A stretch of DNA of 64,000 nt from Micromonospora narathiwatensis (GCF_900089605.1 NZ_LT594324.1:5084001-5148000); one strand, 5' to 3'; shown: positions 52,684 to 61,102, numbered from the stretch's first letter. Translations and numbers: made by a program. The notes: generated by a model from the letters alone, not told the origin.

Positions 52684-53916
52684 ATGTCAAGAAGATGGAT
52701 CTCCGTGCTGATCACCGCTGGGCTGGCTCTCGGTGCGTCGATCGACACGTCTCAACCGGTGAATGCGGCAGGCTCCTCTCCCGATGGTGGTGGCTGGGCG
52801 AACGCCGGCGTCAAGCCGGGCGCGCGCACGAGTTCGCTCTCCGCGAGCGCCACCACGCCGCCCGGCTACACGATCCGTGGCATCGACGTCTCCAGCCACG
52901 ACCACACCCTCGGCCCGATCGACTGGCCGGGCGTGGCGGCCAACGGGTACAAGTTCGCGTACATCAAGGCGACCGAGGGGCAGACCTACCTCAACCCCTA
53001 CTTCGCCGAGGACTACCGTGCGGCCAAGGCGGCCGGACTGCTCGTCGGCGCCTACCACTTCGCGCGCCCGGACAGCCGCAACCCGGTCGCCGAGGCGAAC
53101 TACTTCATCGACAACGCACGGTTCGCCAAGGACCGCCAGACTCTCGTGCCCATGCTGGACCTCGAATGGCCGTACTGGAGTGGCGCGCCGGCCTGCTACG
53201 GGCTGACCCCGACGGAGCTTTCCAACTGGATCCGAGCCTTCAGCAACCAGGTCAGGGCCCGCATCGGCCGGCCGGTGATGATCTACACCAACACCAACTG
53301 GTGGAACCCGTGCACCGGCAACGACGCGTCCTTCGGCGACCACCCGCTGGACATCGCGGGCTACACCGCCACCCGCCCGCCGCTGCCGGCCGGCTGGACG
53401 ACGGAGGCCATCTGGCAGTACGCGCCCGGTAACCCCAGCCAGCCCGCCAACCACAGCCAGAACGTGTTCAACGGCGACTACGCCGCCCTCACCCGGCTCA
53501 CCGGCGCACCGGCAGCCGCGGCGCCGGTCGCGTTCCGCGCCCGCGTCAACAACCGCTACGTCGTGGCCGAGAGCGCCGGCGCCAAGCCGCTGATCGGCAA
53601 CCGGACCGCGGTCGGGCTCTGGGAACAGTTCGACATGATCGATGCGGGCGGCGGCTTCGTCGCTCTCCGCTCGCGGGCCAACGGCAGGTACGTGGTGGCG
53701 GAGAGCGCGGGCACCAAGCCGCTGATCGCCAACCGGACCGCGATCGGCCCGTGGGAGAAGTTCACGGTCATCAACAACGCGGACGGCAGCATCAGCCTCC
53801 GCGCCAACGCCAACGGCAGGTACGTGGTGGCGGAGAGCGCGGGCACCAAGCCACTGATCGCCAACCGGACCGCGATCGGGCTCTGGGAGAAGTTCTCCAT
53901 GGTGACCACCGCGTGA
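52684..53916 (+). CDS. Secreted GH25 lysozyme with three C-terminal fascin-like repeats
   Basis: A 410-residue exported muramidase. A signal peptide (about 1-29) and a Gly/Ser linker lead into the GH25 barrel (about 62-270). The catalytic acids are seen as GIDVSSHD (D68) and LDLEW (D159, E161). The C-terminus is three 44-residue units starting near residues 291, 335 and 379, each with RYVVAESAG-KPLI-NRTA-G-WE-F; this looks like one fascin-type beta-trefoil. The second and third units are almost identical even at DNA level. It should cleave peptidoglycan, its own or a competitor's. No c-di-AMP riboswitch is seen upstream. Confidence 0.9.
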   Translation: MSRRWISVLITAGLALGASIDTSQPVNAAGSSPDGGGWANAGVKPGARTSSLSASATTPPGYTIRGIDVSSHDHTLGPIDWPGVAANGYKFAYIKATEGQTYLNPYFAEDYRAAKAAGLLVGAYHFARPDSRNPVAEANYFIDNARFAKDRQTLVPMLDLEWPYWSGAPACYGLTPTELSNWIRAFSNQVRARIGRPVMIYTNTNWWNPCTGNDASFGDHPLDIAGYTATRPPLPAGWTTEAIWQYAPGNPSQPANHSQNVFNGDYAALTRLTGAPAAAAPVAFRARVNNRYVVAESAGAKPLIGNRTAVGLWEQFDMIDAGGGFVALRSRANGRYVVAESAGTKPLIANRTAIGPWEKFTVINNADGSISLRANANGRYVVAESAGTKPLIANRTAIGLWEKFSMVTTA

Positions 53917-54023
53917 GCCACGGCGGGCCGGCCTTCCCGGCCTGGCCCGCCGACCTGGTCGTACCTCACGAATCGCCCGGGCCGGTCCGATGAGCGAATA
54001 AGACTAGTGATCCAGAGATACGG

Positions 54024-54061
54024 AAACGCCCGGCTGGTCCTTCGGGACCGACCGGGCGTTT
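54024..54061. terminator. Bidirectional hairpin terminator
   Basis: Outer arms AAACGCCCGG (54024-54033) and CCGGGCGTTT (54052-54061) with an inner GGTCC-TTCG-GGACC hairpin. It ends the lysozyme gene on one strand and tRNA-Ser on the other. Confidence 0.85.
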
Positions 54062-54075
54062 CGCCTGTTCATGAG

Positions 54076-54162
54076 CGGTGGCGGCGGGATTTGAACCCGC
54101 GGAGGGCGTAAACCCTCACACGCTTTCGAGGCGTGCTCCTTAGGCCACTCGGACACGCCACC
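54076..54162 (-). tRNA. tRNA-Ser (CGA anticodon)
   Basis: An 87-base class II tRNA on the minus strand. Acceptor arms GGTGGCG/CGCCACC, anticodon stem CACGC/GCGTG with loop CTCGAAA giving anticodon CGA, a long variable arm, and T-loop GGTTCAAATCC. Discriminator G; no encoded CCA. TACCCT on the minus strand (54175-54170) is placed to start transcription at the first tRNA base. Confidence 0.96.
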
Positions 54163-54237
54163 GCCGAGAAGGGTACAGGACCGCCGGTCCGGACGCCGAA
54201 CCGGTATCCCCTCGGCCAACCTGGCAGGATCTTTGGC

Positions 54238-54945
54238 ATGAGTACGCACATCGGCGCTGAGCCGGGAGAGATCGCCGAGCGGGTCCTGATGCCGGGCGAC
54301 CCGCTGCGGGCCAAGTGGATCGCGGAGACCTACCTCGAAGACCCCCGCTGTTACACGACGGTCCGCGGCATGCTGGGCTTCACCGGCCGCTGGAACGGCG
54401 TCGAGGTCTCCGTCCAGGGCTCCGGCATGGGCATGCCCTCCGCCTCCATCTACGCCCACGAGCTGATCAACGAGTACGGCGTGAAGAGCCTGATCCGGGT
54501 CGGCTCCTGCGGCGCCCTCCGCGAGGACCTCCAACTGCGCGACGTGATCGCCGCGATCGGGTCGTCCACCGACTCGAACATGAACCGGATGCGCTTCGAC
54601 GGGCTGATCGACTACGCCCCGGTCGCCGACTTCGGGCTGCTGCGTACCTCGGTCGAGGTCGCCGAGCGGCGCGGCATCACCATGCACGTCGGCCCGATCC
54701 TGGCGGCGGACGCCTTCTACACCGACCGGCCCGACCTCTACGACACCCTGGCCGACTACGGCGTGCTCGCGGTGGAGATGGAGTCCGCCGCGCTCTACAC
54801 GATCGCGGCCCGGTTCAAGGCCCGGGCGCTGACCATCCTGACCGTCAGCGACCACATCAAGACCGGCGAGAAGACCACCTCCGCCGAGCGCGAGCAGACC
54901 TTCAGCCAGATGGTCGAGGTCGCCCTCGACACCATCATCGCCTGA
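54238..54945 (+). CDS. deoD: Purine nucleoside phosphorylase, hexameric DeoD type
   Basis: A 235-residue enzyme that splits purine (deoxy)ribonucleosides with phosphate, in nucleoside salvage. The start [26 protein letters not shown], with the phosphate-binding MPGDPLRA, the [16 protein letters not shown] motif, RVGSCGAL, and VEMESAALY are all of the DeoD family. The catalytic aspartate lies in TVSDHI (D), where DeoD-type enzymes use it to protonate purine N7. CAGGAT seven bases before the ATG suggests a leaderless transcript. Confidence 0.95.
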   Translation: MSTHIGAEPGEIAERVLMPGDPLRAKWIAETYLEDPRCYTTVRGMLGFTGRWNGVEVSVQGSGMGMPSASIYAHELINEYGVKSLIRVGSCGALREDLQLRDVIAAIGSSTDSNMNRMRFDGLIDYAPVADFGLLRTSVEVAERRGITMHVGPILAADAFYTDRPDLYDTLADYGVLAVEMESAALYTIAARFKARALTILTVSDHIKTGEKTTSAEREQTFSQMVEVALDTIIA

Positions 54946-55021
54946 CCTTTCCGCGACTCTTCGCCGCCCCGCCACCGTCGTCGGTGGTGGGGCGGCAGCG
55001 TTTCAGATCACAGAAATAAAT

Positions 55022-55051
55022 ACGACCGGTCGTGCTTTTTCTGGGTACGCT
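55022..55051 (+). promoter_or_regulatory. TetR-type operator and promoter
   Basis: The perfect palindrome ACGACCGGTCGT (55022-55033), flanked by A- and T-rich bases, covers the -35 region. TACGCT (55046-55051) is the -10, six bases before the ATG of the TetR gene. This is the layout for autorepression. Confidence 0.6.
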
Positions 55052-55057
55052 GCCCGC

Positions 55058-55696
55058 ATGTCCTCCGACGGCCGCGTCGCCCGCGGCGAGCGCACCCGCA
55101 CCGCGGCGCTGGACGCCGCCGTGGCCCTGGCCACCGAGGCCGGTCTGCACGGGCTCTCCCTGGCGCAGCTCGCCGACAGCCTCGGGGTCAGCAAGTCCGG
55201 CCTGTTCGCGCACTGGCGGTCCAAGGAGGCCCTCCAACTGGCCACCGTCGACCGGGCCGTCGCGCAGTGGCAGGAGCGGATCGTCCACCCCGCCCTGCGC
55301 GCCCCTCGGGGCGTACGGCGGCTGCGGGCCGTGCACGACGCCCGGATCGACTTCTACGCCGCCCGGGTGCTCCCCGGGGGCTGCTTCTTCGCGAACACCG
55401 AGTTCGAGTACAACGCCCGCCCCGGCCCGGTCCGGGACCGGCTCGCCGCGGCGTTCAGCCAGTGGGCCGCCTTCCTCGAACGCCTCGTTCAGGAGGCCGT
55501 CGACCTCGGCGAGCTTCCCGCCGACCTGGACGTTCCCCAGTTGGCGTACGAGATCGACGCGCTCGGGATCAGCGCCGTGATGCGCTCCCGGCTGCTCGAC
55601 CCGGACACCGCCTACCGGCACGCCCGCCGGGGCCTGCTCAACCGCCTACGGCCGCTGTGCCCCGATCCGACCCTGCTACCGGAAGGTCCCTCATGA
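55058..55696 (+). CDS. TetR-family transcriptional regulator
   Basis: A 212-residue repressor. The N-terminal helix-turn-helix (about 10-55) shows ALDAAVALATEAGLHGLSLAQLADSLGVSKSGLFAHWRSKEAL. The C-terminal ligand domain contains GGCFFANTEFEYNARPGPVRDRL, typical of a TetR subgroup linked to acyl-CoA metabolism. Its stop overlaps the thioesterase start as ATGA. The operator immediately upstream indicates autoregulation of the two-gene operon. Confidence 0.9.
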   Translation: MSSDGRVARGERTRTAALDAAVALATEAGLHGLSLAQLADSLGVSKSGLFAHWRSKEALQLATVDRAVAQWQERIVHPALRAPRGVRRLRAVHDARIDFYAARVLPGGCFFANTEFEYNARPGPVRDRLAAAFSQWAAFLERLVQEAVDLGELPADLDVPQLAYEIDALGISAVMRSRLLDPDTAYRHARRGLLNRLRPLCPDPTLLPEGPS

Positions 55697-56145
55697 GCCA
55701 CGCCATCGTCGACCGCCCCGCCGTCGAGTTCGGTCACGTCGAGCACGTACCGGTGCACTTCGACGACCTCGACGCCATGGGCATCCTGCACAACGCCCGG
55801 TACGCGGTGCTGCTGGAACGGGCCCTGACGCCGTACTGGGCCGAGCGTGGCGTCGCCTTCCGGGCCGGCCGGCAGAGCGCCCCCGACGTCTTCCACGCGG
55901 TACGCGAGTTCACCATCACCTACCGCGCGCCGGTCACCGGTACCGGGCCGGTCGCCGTGCACTTCTGGCTCGATCACTTCGGCACCACCAGCGCCCGGTA
56001 CGCCTTCGAGTTCCGCTCGGTAAACGGGGACACCCTGCACGCCGACGGCACCCGGTCGATCGTCCGGCTGGACCCGGCGACCATGCGCCCCACCGCGTGG
56101 ACCGAGACCGCCCGGACAGTCGCCGCGACCCTGCTGCGCCCTTGA
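55693..56145 (+). CDS. Acyl-CoA thioesterase, hot-dog fold (YbgC/FadM type)
   Basis: A 150-residue single-hot-dog thioesterase. The motif FDDLDAMGILHNARYAVLLERA carries the catalytic aspartate of the 4-hydroxybenzoyl-CoA thioesterase group (D-x-x-G-x-x-x-N). It hydrolyses an acyl- or aroyl-CoA to the free acid. Co-transcription with TetR suggests that its substrate or product is the inducer; the identity is unknown. A perfect-stem terminator follows. Confidence 0.88.
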   Translation: MSHAIVDRPAVEFGHVEHVPVHFDDLDAMGILHNARYAVLLERALTPYWAERGVAFRAGRQSAPDVFHAVREFTITYRAPVTGTGPVAVHFWLDHFGTTSARYAFEFRSVNGDTLHADGTRSIVRLDPATMRPTAWTETARTVAATLLRP

Positions 56146-56152
56146 GCGCGTC

Positions 56153-56197
56153 AGGAGGGGTCCCCTGCTCCGCACGAGGCGTTGAGGGGCCCCTCCT
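56153..56197. terminator. Bidirectional hairpin terminator
   Basis: Arms 56153-56166 and 56185-56197 (AGGAGGGG-type) pair over 13 bases with one bulge between the convergent thioesterase and tadA genes. Confidence 0.7.
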
Positions 56198-56838
56198 TAC
56201 CGGAAGAAGGCGCGCAGCAGCGCGGAGCTCTCCGTCTCCAGGACGCCGGCATAGACCTCGGGGCGGTGGGTGAGGCGGCGGTCCCGCAGCACGTCCCAGA
56301 GCGACCCCACCGCGCCCGTCTTCGGCTCCCACGCGCCGAAGACCACCGTCGAGATCCGGGCCAGGGAGATCGCCCCGGCGCACATCGTGCACGGCTCCAG
56401 CGTCACCACCAGGGTGCAGTCCGCCAACCGCCACCGGCCCAGCCGCTCGGCGGCCCGGCGCAGCGCCAGCACCTCGGCGTGGGCGGTCGGGTCGCCGGTC
56501 AGCTCCCGCTCGTTGCGCCCGACGGCCAGTTCCACGCCGTCCGGACCGTAGACGACCGCGCCGACCGGGACGTCCTCCACCGCGGCCTCGCCGTCCGCCG
56601 CCGGGGCGCTGTCCGGGCCGGTCACCGCGACCTCCAGCGCCCGGCGCATCCACAGCTCGTGCCGCTGCCGGCGGCCCACGCCGCCGGGATCGGCCAGCCC
56701 CTCGTCGGCGCCGGGACCGACCCGGCCCACCGCGCCCGGGGTGGGCTGCCCCGGACGTACGGTCTCCAGCGCCGGATCGGTCACGTCGGCCGGCTCCCCG
56801 CCGCCGGACGGCACCGCTCCGGCCGGCTCAGACCTCAC
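56197..56838 (-). CDS. tadA: tRNA-specific adenosine deaminase
   Basis: A 213-residue enzyme converting A34 to inosine in tRNA-Arg(ACG). The zinc site is seen as TAHAEVLAL (H, catalytic E) and LEPCTMCAGA (C-x2-C). GTG 56838 is chosen since GAGG precedes it; it overlaps the end of the upstream gene by 11 bases. The first 65 residues are a Pro/Gly/Asp-rich extension not found in the 150-170-residue standard enzyme; a start at the internal ATG before MRRALEVAV would give the canonical length. Confidence 0.9.
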   Translation of the reverse strand: MRSEPAGAVPSGGGEPADVTDPALETVRPGQPTPGAVGRVGPGADEGLADPGGVGRRQRHELWMRRALEVAVTGPDSAPAADGEAAVEDVPVGAVVYGPDGVELAVGRNERELTGDPTAHAEVLALRRAAERLGRWRLADCTLVVTLEPCTMCAGAISLARISTVVFGAWEPKTGAVGSLWDVLRDRRLTHRPEVYAGVLETESSALLRAFFR

Positions 56839-57355
56839 GCAGCGCCTCGACCTCGTCCGCACAGCCGAGCACCTGGCAGACCTCGGCGGTGACGTCGGCC
56901 GGCATCATCCCCTCGTGGGCGCAGAGGGCCAGCAGCTTCTGCGTCGAGATGCCCAGGTCGGCGAGGATGTCCGCGTCGCCCACCGGGTCGGCCTCCGGAT
57001 CCACCGCCGGCTGCTCGCTCTCGTCGTCGCCACCGGCGGCCGGCCGCGGCTCGTCGGTGTCCTCCAGGCCGGTGACCGGGGCCTTCAGATCACCGACCAG
57101 CAGCGCGCCCAGCCGCGACTCGTCCGCGTACGCCGAATCGGAGCCGAAGACCCGCAGGTCCTCCCCCTCGTCCAGGCGCAGGATCACCAGGTACGTGTCG
57201 TCGGCCTCGACGAAGAGCAGGGACAGGTCGGCGTCCGGCTCGACGTCGCGCAGCCGGTCGGCGACCTCGTCGACGTCGGTGGCGCCCCGCAGGTTCACCT
57301 CGTCAGCGGTCCAGCCGCCCTCGACGCGCGCCACGGCAGCAGCGAAGTACGACAC
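56828..57355 (-). CDS. tRNA adenosine deaminase-associated protein
   Basis: A 175-residue protein commonly found next to tadA in actinobacteria. It has an N-terminal beta-rich core (MSYFAAAVARVEGGW, LSLLFVEADDTYLVILRLDEGEDLRVFG), an acidic disordered middle (DDESEQPAVDPEADP), and a C-terminal helical domain with LLALCAHEGMMPADVTAEVCQVLGCADEVEAL. It is presumed to act with TadA but has no established activity. GTG 57355 follows GGGGGGACC. Its end overlaps the tadA start. Confidence 0.85.
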   Translation of the reverse strand: MSYFAAAVARVEGGWTADEVNLRGATDVDEVADRLRDVEPDADLSLLFVEADDTYLVILRLDEGEDLRVFGSDSAYADESRLGALLVGDLKAPVTGLEDTDEPRPAAGGDDESEQPAVDPEADPVGDADILADLGISTQKLLALCAHEGMMPADVTAEVCQVLGCADEVEALREV

Positions 57356-57473
57356 GGTCCCCCCAAATTGGCCTCGGCAGCACGCCGACTCGTCACGCGT
57401 GCACGTTAACCGGTCGGGTCGGCAGGCGACCGGTCAACGCCCCGAAGGGCCGGCCGTTGCTGGAGAAAGTCGG

Positions 57474-57644
57474 TCAGCCGGCGACGCGCCGGCGGGTGGC
57501 GATGAGCTGGCGCAGCCGCTCGGTGCGGGCCCGCTGCGGCCGCTCGCGCTGACGCACCGCGCGGGCACCGGCCAACTCGGCGAGGAGTTGCAGGCGGCGG
57601 CGGCTCCGCTCGGGGTCGAGCCGCGGCGGGATGGTCCAGGCCAT
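57474..57644 (-). CDS. Small Arg-rich protein, probably leaderless
   Basis: A 56-residue open frame, MAWTIPPRLDPERSRRRLQL... to ...RRRVAG, nearly one-quarter arginine and predicted as one or two long helices. It is supported by a well-formed promoter (see next entry) placing the start of transcription at its ATG. Arg/Gln patterning suggests nucleic-acid or membrane-surface binding. There is no recognised family. The alternative 101-residue frame through the same region is Pro/Ala/Arg shadow composition. Confidence 0.5.
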   Translation of the reverse strand: MAWTIPPRLDPERSRRRLQLLAELAGARAVRQRERPQRARTERLRQLIATRRRVAG

Positions 57645-57651
57645 ACCGCCG

Positions 57652-57680
57652 AGCGTGACCCGTCACCTCGCGTACGTCAA
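57652..57680 (-). promoter_or_regulatory. Promoter of the small Arg-rich protein
   Basis: Minus strand: TTGACG (57680-57675), exactly 17 bases, then CACGCT (57657-57652), then seven bases to ATG 57644. Confidence 0.55.
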
Positions 57681-57717
57681 GCCGGTCTTCGCTGTGCGGT
57701 GAGACAGTCACGCAAGG

Positions 57718-58110
57718 TCACCAGAGCGGCCAGTCGCCGCTCTGCGCCCAGCGGAGCGCGACGACGGCCGCGGCGATGCTCCAGCCGCCGGCGGTGACGA
57801 TCGCGATCCCGGTGGCCACCCCCCGATCGCCGTACCGGACCAGCACGCCGGCGGCCAGCCAGGCCAGCCCGCCGGCGAGCACCGTCCACCACGCGTAGCT
57901 GGGCACGTCGTGGCCGAGCAGGCCGAACAGGAGCAGCCAGGCGAAGGCGACCACGGCGCCGGCCGCGACGCCGCCGCCGGTGACCCGGTACGGCTCGCGC
58001 CAGCTCGGCCGGGGCGGCGCCCCGGCGGGGAAGAGCCCCGACGGGGTGTACGGCAGCAGCCGCGCCGGCCCCGGACCGGACTCGCCGGGTCCGGCGTACC
58101 ACCCGCTCAT
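57718..58110 (-). CDS. Small membrane protein
   Basis: A 130-residue protein. The first 55 residues are Gly/Pro-rich with aromatics (SGWYAGPGESG). Three hydrophobic segments follow (about 51-72, 78-96, 103-122). ATG 58110 has AAGGGAG about 9 bases upstream. No known domain. It is divergent from the M23 lipoprotein gene across 124 bases. Confidence 0.72.
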   Translation of the reverse strand: MSGWYAGPGESGPGPARLLPYTPSGLFPAGAPPRPSWREPYRVTGGGVAAGAVVAFAWLLLFGLLGHDVPSYAWWTVLAGGLAWLAAGVLVRYGDRGVATGIAIVTAGGWSIAAAVVALRWAQSGDWPLW

Positions 58111-58234
58111 CGCCCTGCTCCCTTCACGGACGGTGGACGTACCGAGATCACGCAGAGCCACCGTGCCCGGCCCCGACGGGCGCGGACGGGTCTCGACGTT
58201 CGTTCCTACGGTAGTGGTCTGCCAGGATGACCGG

Positions 58235-58978
58235 ATGCGCTCGCGATCGATCGGACGCCGCACGCGGGCGGCGTACCCGGTCCTGCTGCTGCTCCTGCCG
58301 GCCCTGGCCGCCGGGTGCGCCCCCGGCGACCGGCCCACGGCCACCTCGGGCAACACGTGGCAGGATCCGAGCGCCGTGGCCACCGCCGGGCAGCCCGCCA
58401 AGCCGGACGCGCCGTCGGAATCCGCGTCGCCGAGCCCGACGGCCCTGCGGCACGTCTTCCCGGTACGCGGAGACAACGTCGCCTACCATCCGACGCACTC
58501 GGCGTACCCCGGGACGGACATCTTCGCCAACTGCGGCACTCCGGTCGTCGCGGTCACCGACGGCCGGATCCTTGAGGTGAGCCGGGTGGACCGGTTCGAC
58601 CGGCGCGGCCCGCTCGGGCCGTACAACGGGGGCCTGTCGGTCTCCCTGCTCGGCGACGACGGGGTCCGCTACTACGGGTCGCACCTGAGCGTCATCGCCG
58701 CCGGCATCGACCCGGACGTACGCGTTCACGCCGGCCAGCCGCTCGGCAAGGTCGGCCGCACCGGCAACGCCAACAACGTGTGTCACCTGCACTTCGGCAT
58801 CTCCCCGCAGTGCCAGGGCCATGACGACTGGTGGATCCGTCGGGGCGTGATCTGGCCGGCCAGATACCTGGACTCGTGGCGGAAGCAGGGCAACCGTGAG
58901 CCGGCCGCCGAGGTGACCGCCTGGCAGCACGAACACGGCTGCCCCAAGGCACCGGCCAAGGCCGGCGGGGCCGGCTGA
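58235..58978 (+). CDS. M23-family (LytM) peptidase lipoprotein
   Basis: A 247-residue outer-surface protein. The signal peptide ends in the lipobox LAAGC; a Ser/Thr/Pro tether follows. The LytM metallopeptidase domain has HPTHSAYPGTDIFANCG (first zinc ligands H and D) and NVCHLHFGISP (H-x-H). Both zinc motifs are intact, so it may cleave peptidoglycan cross-links. CAGGAT six bases before ATG suggests a leaderless start. Confidence 0.88.
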   Translation: MRSRSIGRRTRAAYPVLLLLLPALAAGCAPGDRPTATSGNTWQDPSAVATAGQPAKPDAPSESASPSPTALRHVFPVRGDNVAYHPTHSAYPGTDIFANCGTPVVAVTDGRILEVSRVDRFDRRGPLGPYNGGLSVSLLGDDGVRYYGSHLSVIAAGIDPDVRVHAGQPLGKVGRTGNANNVCHLHFGISPQCQGHDDWWIRRGVIWPARYLDSWRKQGNREPAAEVTAWQHEHGCPKAPAKAGGAG

Positions 58979-59022
58979 CCGTCGTCCACTCCCGACACCC
59001 GGCAGGCGGCGGCGCGGACGCG

Positions 59023-59028
59023 TAGGTT
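59023..59028 (+). promoter_or_regulatory. -10 element of the PHP-domain gene
   Basis: TAGGTT ends seven bases before ATG 59036; predicted leaderless transcript. Confidence 0.5.
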
Positions 59029-59035
59029 GCAGGGC

Positions 59036-60106
59036 ATGACTGCCCGGGATCCCATCGCCGACCTGCGTCGGATCGCGTTCCTGCTGGAGAAGGCGAACGA
59101 GGCCACCTACCGGGTCCGGGCGTTCCGGTCGGCGGCCAACGGGCTCGCCGCGCTGCCCGCCGGAGAGGTGGCCGAGCGGGCGCGCACCGGCAAGCTGACC
59201 GAGCTGTCCGGCGTGGGCGACGTCACGGCCCGCTGCGTGGTCGAGTCGCTGGCCGGCGAGGAGCCGGTCTATCTGCGCCGGCTGGTCGCCACCGAGGGCA
59301 CCGACCTGGACGCGGCCGCGGCGGCGCTGCGGGACGCGCTGCGGGGCGACTGCCACACCCACTCCGACTGGTCGGACGGCGGCTCACCGATCGAGGAGAT
59401 GGCCCTGGCGGCGGTCGAGCTGGGGCACGAGTACCTGGTGCTGACCGACCACTCGCCCCGGCTGAAGGTTGCCCGGGGGCTGACCGCGGAGCGGCTGCGC
59501 AAGCAGCTCGACCACGTGGCGGCGGTGAACGACGCGCTGCCGAAGGGTTTCCGCATCCTCACCGGCATCGAGGTGGACATCCTCGCCGACGGGTCGCTGG
59601 ACCAGGAGGAGGAGCTACTGGCCCGGCTCGACGTGGTGGTCGGCTCGGTGCACAGCGGCCTGAACGACGACCGGGCGAAGATGACCCGGCGGATGCTCAC
59701 CGCCGTGGCGAACCCGCACCTGGACATCCTCGGCCACTGCACCGGCCGGATGGTGTCGTCCCGGCCGGCCGGGGTGACGGGGCCGGGCGACCGGGGGCAC
59801 CGGGCCCGTACCCGCGGCGAGAGCGACTTCGACGCGGACGCCGTCTTCGCGGCCTGCGCGGAACGCGGCGTGGCGGTCGAGATCAATTCCCGCCCGGAGC
59901 GGCAGGACCCGCCGAAGCGGCTGATCCGCCGCGCCCTGGAGGCCGGCTGCCGGTTCGCCATCAACACCGACGCGCACGCCCCCGGTCAGCTGGACTGGCA
60001 GCGGTTCGGCTGCCAGCGCGCGGCACTCTGCGGCGTGCCGGCGAACCGGGTGGTCAACACCTGGAAGGCGGATCGCCTGCTCAAATGGGCCCGCACCCGG
60101 GGCTGA
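59036..60106 (+). CDS. PHP-domain phosphoesterase with helix-hairpin-helix N-terminus (PolX C-half-like)
   Basis: A 356-residue protein. Residues about 1-95 are a DNA-polymerase-beta-type 8-kDa helix-hairpin-helix region (ATYRVRAFRSAANGL, TELSGVGDVTARCV). The PHP domain follows with metal motifs GDCHTHSDWSDGG, LTDHSPR, GIEVDI, VGSVHSG, DILGHCTGR, EINSRPER and NTDAHAP. The fingers-palm-thumb polymerase part of PolX is absent. It is likely a DNA-end or nucleotide phosphoesterase, possibly a repair factor. Confidence 0.86.
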   Translation: MTARDPIADLRRIAFLLEKANEATYRVRAFRSAANGLAALPAGEVAERARTGKLTELSGVGDVTARCVVESLAGEEPVYLRRLVATEGTDLDAAAAALRDALRGDCHTHSDWSDGGSPIEEMALAAVELGHEYLVLTDHSPRLKVARGLTAERLRKQLDHVAAVNDALPKGFRILTGIEVDILADGSLDQEEELLARLDVVVGSVHSGLNDDRAKMTRRMLTAVANPHLDILGHCTGRMVSSRPAGVTGPGDRGHRARTRGESDFDADAVFAACAERGVAVEINSRPERQDPPKRLIRRALEAGCRFAINTDAHAPGQLDWQRFGCQRAALCGVPANRVVNTWKADRLLKWARTRG

Positions 60107-60124
60107 CCCCGCCCGCCACCCGGC

Positions 60125-61102
60125 TCAGGCCCCGGCAGCCGGCTCCGTGGCCGGCACGGCAGCGGCACCGAGCACGGGCCGCGGCCGGCGCCGGCCGAGC
60201 ACCCCCTGCGCGACCGCCACGCCGAGCAGCACGATCAGGGCGCCCACCGGCTGGTGCCAGTTCATCCGCTCGTCGAGCACCAGCGCGCCGACCAGCACCG
60301 CGAAGACCGGGATCAGGTACGTGACGGTGGACGCCGTGCTCGCCCCGGCCACCCGGATGTTGCGCAGGTTGATCACGAAGGCCAGCCCGGTGCCGAGCGC
60401 GCCGAGCGCCAGCACGCTGGCGACCACCTGCCCGGAGAGGCCGGCCGGCATCGGCGGCGCCCCGGCCACCAGCGGCGCGACCACCGCGAGCTGCGCCGTC
60501 GCGACCAGCAGCTGCGCCGCCGACAGCGACAGGCCGGAGTAGGTGCTGCCGGCGATGAACTTCTTCTGGTACGGGATGGCGACGCCGTAGCCGGCCGCCG
60601 CCCCCAGGCACATGAGCTGCCCGGTGAAGTGCGCCCCGCCGACGCCCTCCCAGACGCCGAGCACCACCAGAACACCGACGAAGCCCAGCCCGAGCCCGAC
60701 CGCGCGCCGCACGGTCAGCCGCTCGGTACGGAACACCAGCACCGCCAGCGGCAGCACGATCAGCGGGGTGGTCGCGTTCCAGATCCCGGCGAGCATCGAC
60801 TCCACCCGCTGCTCGCCGAAGCCGAAGAGGGTGAACGGCAGGGACACGCCGAAGGCGGCGACCACCAGCAGGTGCGCCCAGATCCGGGGCTCGCGGGGCA
60901 GCCGGTCACGCAACACGGCCAGCACCACCAGCAGGGTCGCCGCACCGGTGGCGACCCGGTAGAGGGTGAGGTGCAGCGGATGCAACTCGGCCACCCCGAC
61001 CTTGATGAAGAGGAAGCTGGAGCCCCAGATCACGCCAAGGGCGAGAAAGCCGGGCAACCAGCTACGCAGCGCCGCCCGGTCAGGAGTCAAATCCGCTGTC
61101 AC
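60125..61102 (-). CDS. EamA/DMT-superfamily transporter
   Basis: A 325-residue ten-helix drug/metabolite transporter built of two EamA repeats; the first begins ALGVIWGSSFLFIKVGVAEL, the second CLGAAAGYGVAIPYQKKFI. It probably exports amino acids or other metabolites. GTG 61102 is preceded by CAGAGT at seven bases. It is convergent with the PHP gene, 18 bases apart. Confidence 0.86.
   Translation of the reverse strand: MTADLTPDRAALRSWLPGFLALGVIWGSSFLFIKVGVAELHPLHLTLYRVATGAATLLVVLAVLRDRLPREPRIWAHLLVVAAFGVSLPFTLFGFGEQRVESMLAGIWNATTPLIVLPLAVLVFRTERLTVRRAVGLGLGFVGVLVVLGVWEGVGGAHFTGQLMCLGAAAGYGVAIPYQKKFIAGSTYSGLSLSAAQLLVATAQLAVVAPLVAGAPPMPAGLSGQVVASVLALGALGTGLAFVINLRNIRVAGASTASTVTYLIPVFAVLVGALVLDERMNWHQPVGALIVLLGVAVAQGVLGRRRPRPVLGAAAVPATEPAAGA

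Noticed and set aside
57406..57711. A 101-residue minus-strand protein
   Set aside because: Its Pro/Ala/Arg composition is shadow-like; another frame in the same place has a promoter and a compact 56-residue protein.
58111..58234. c-di-AMP riboswitch before the M23 lipoprotein gene
   Set aside because: The gap is too short, lacks the aptamer pattern, and the promoter appears to produce a leaderless mRNA.
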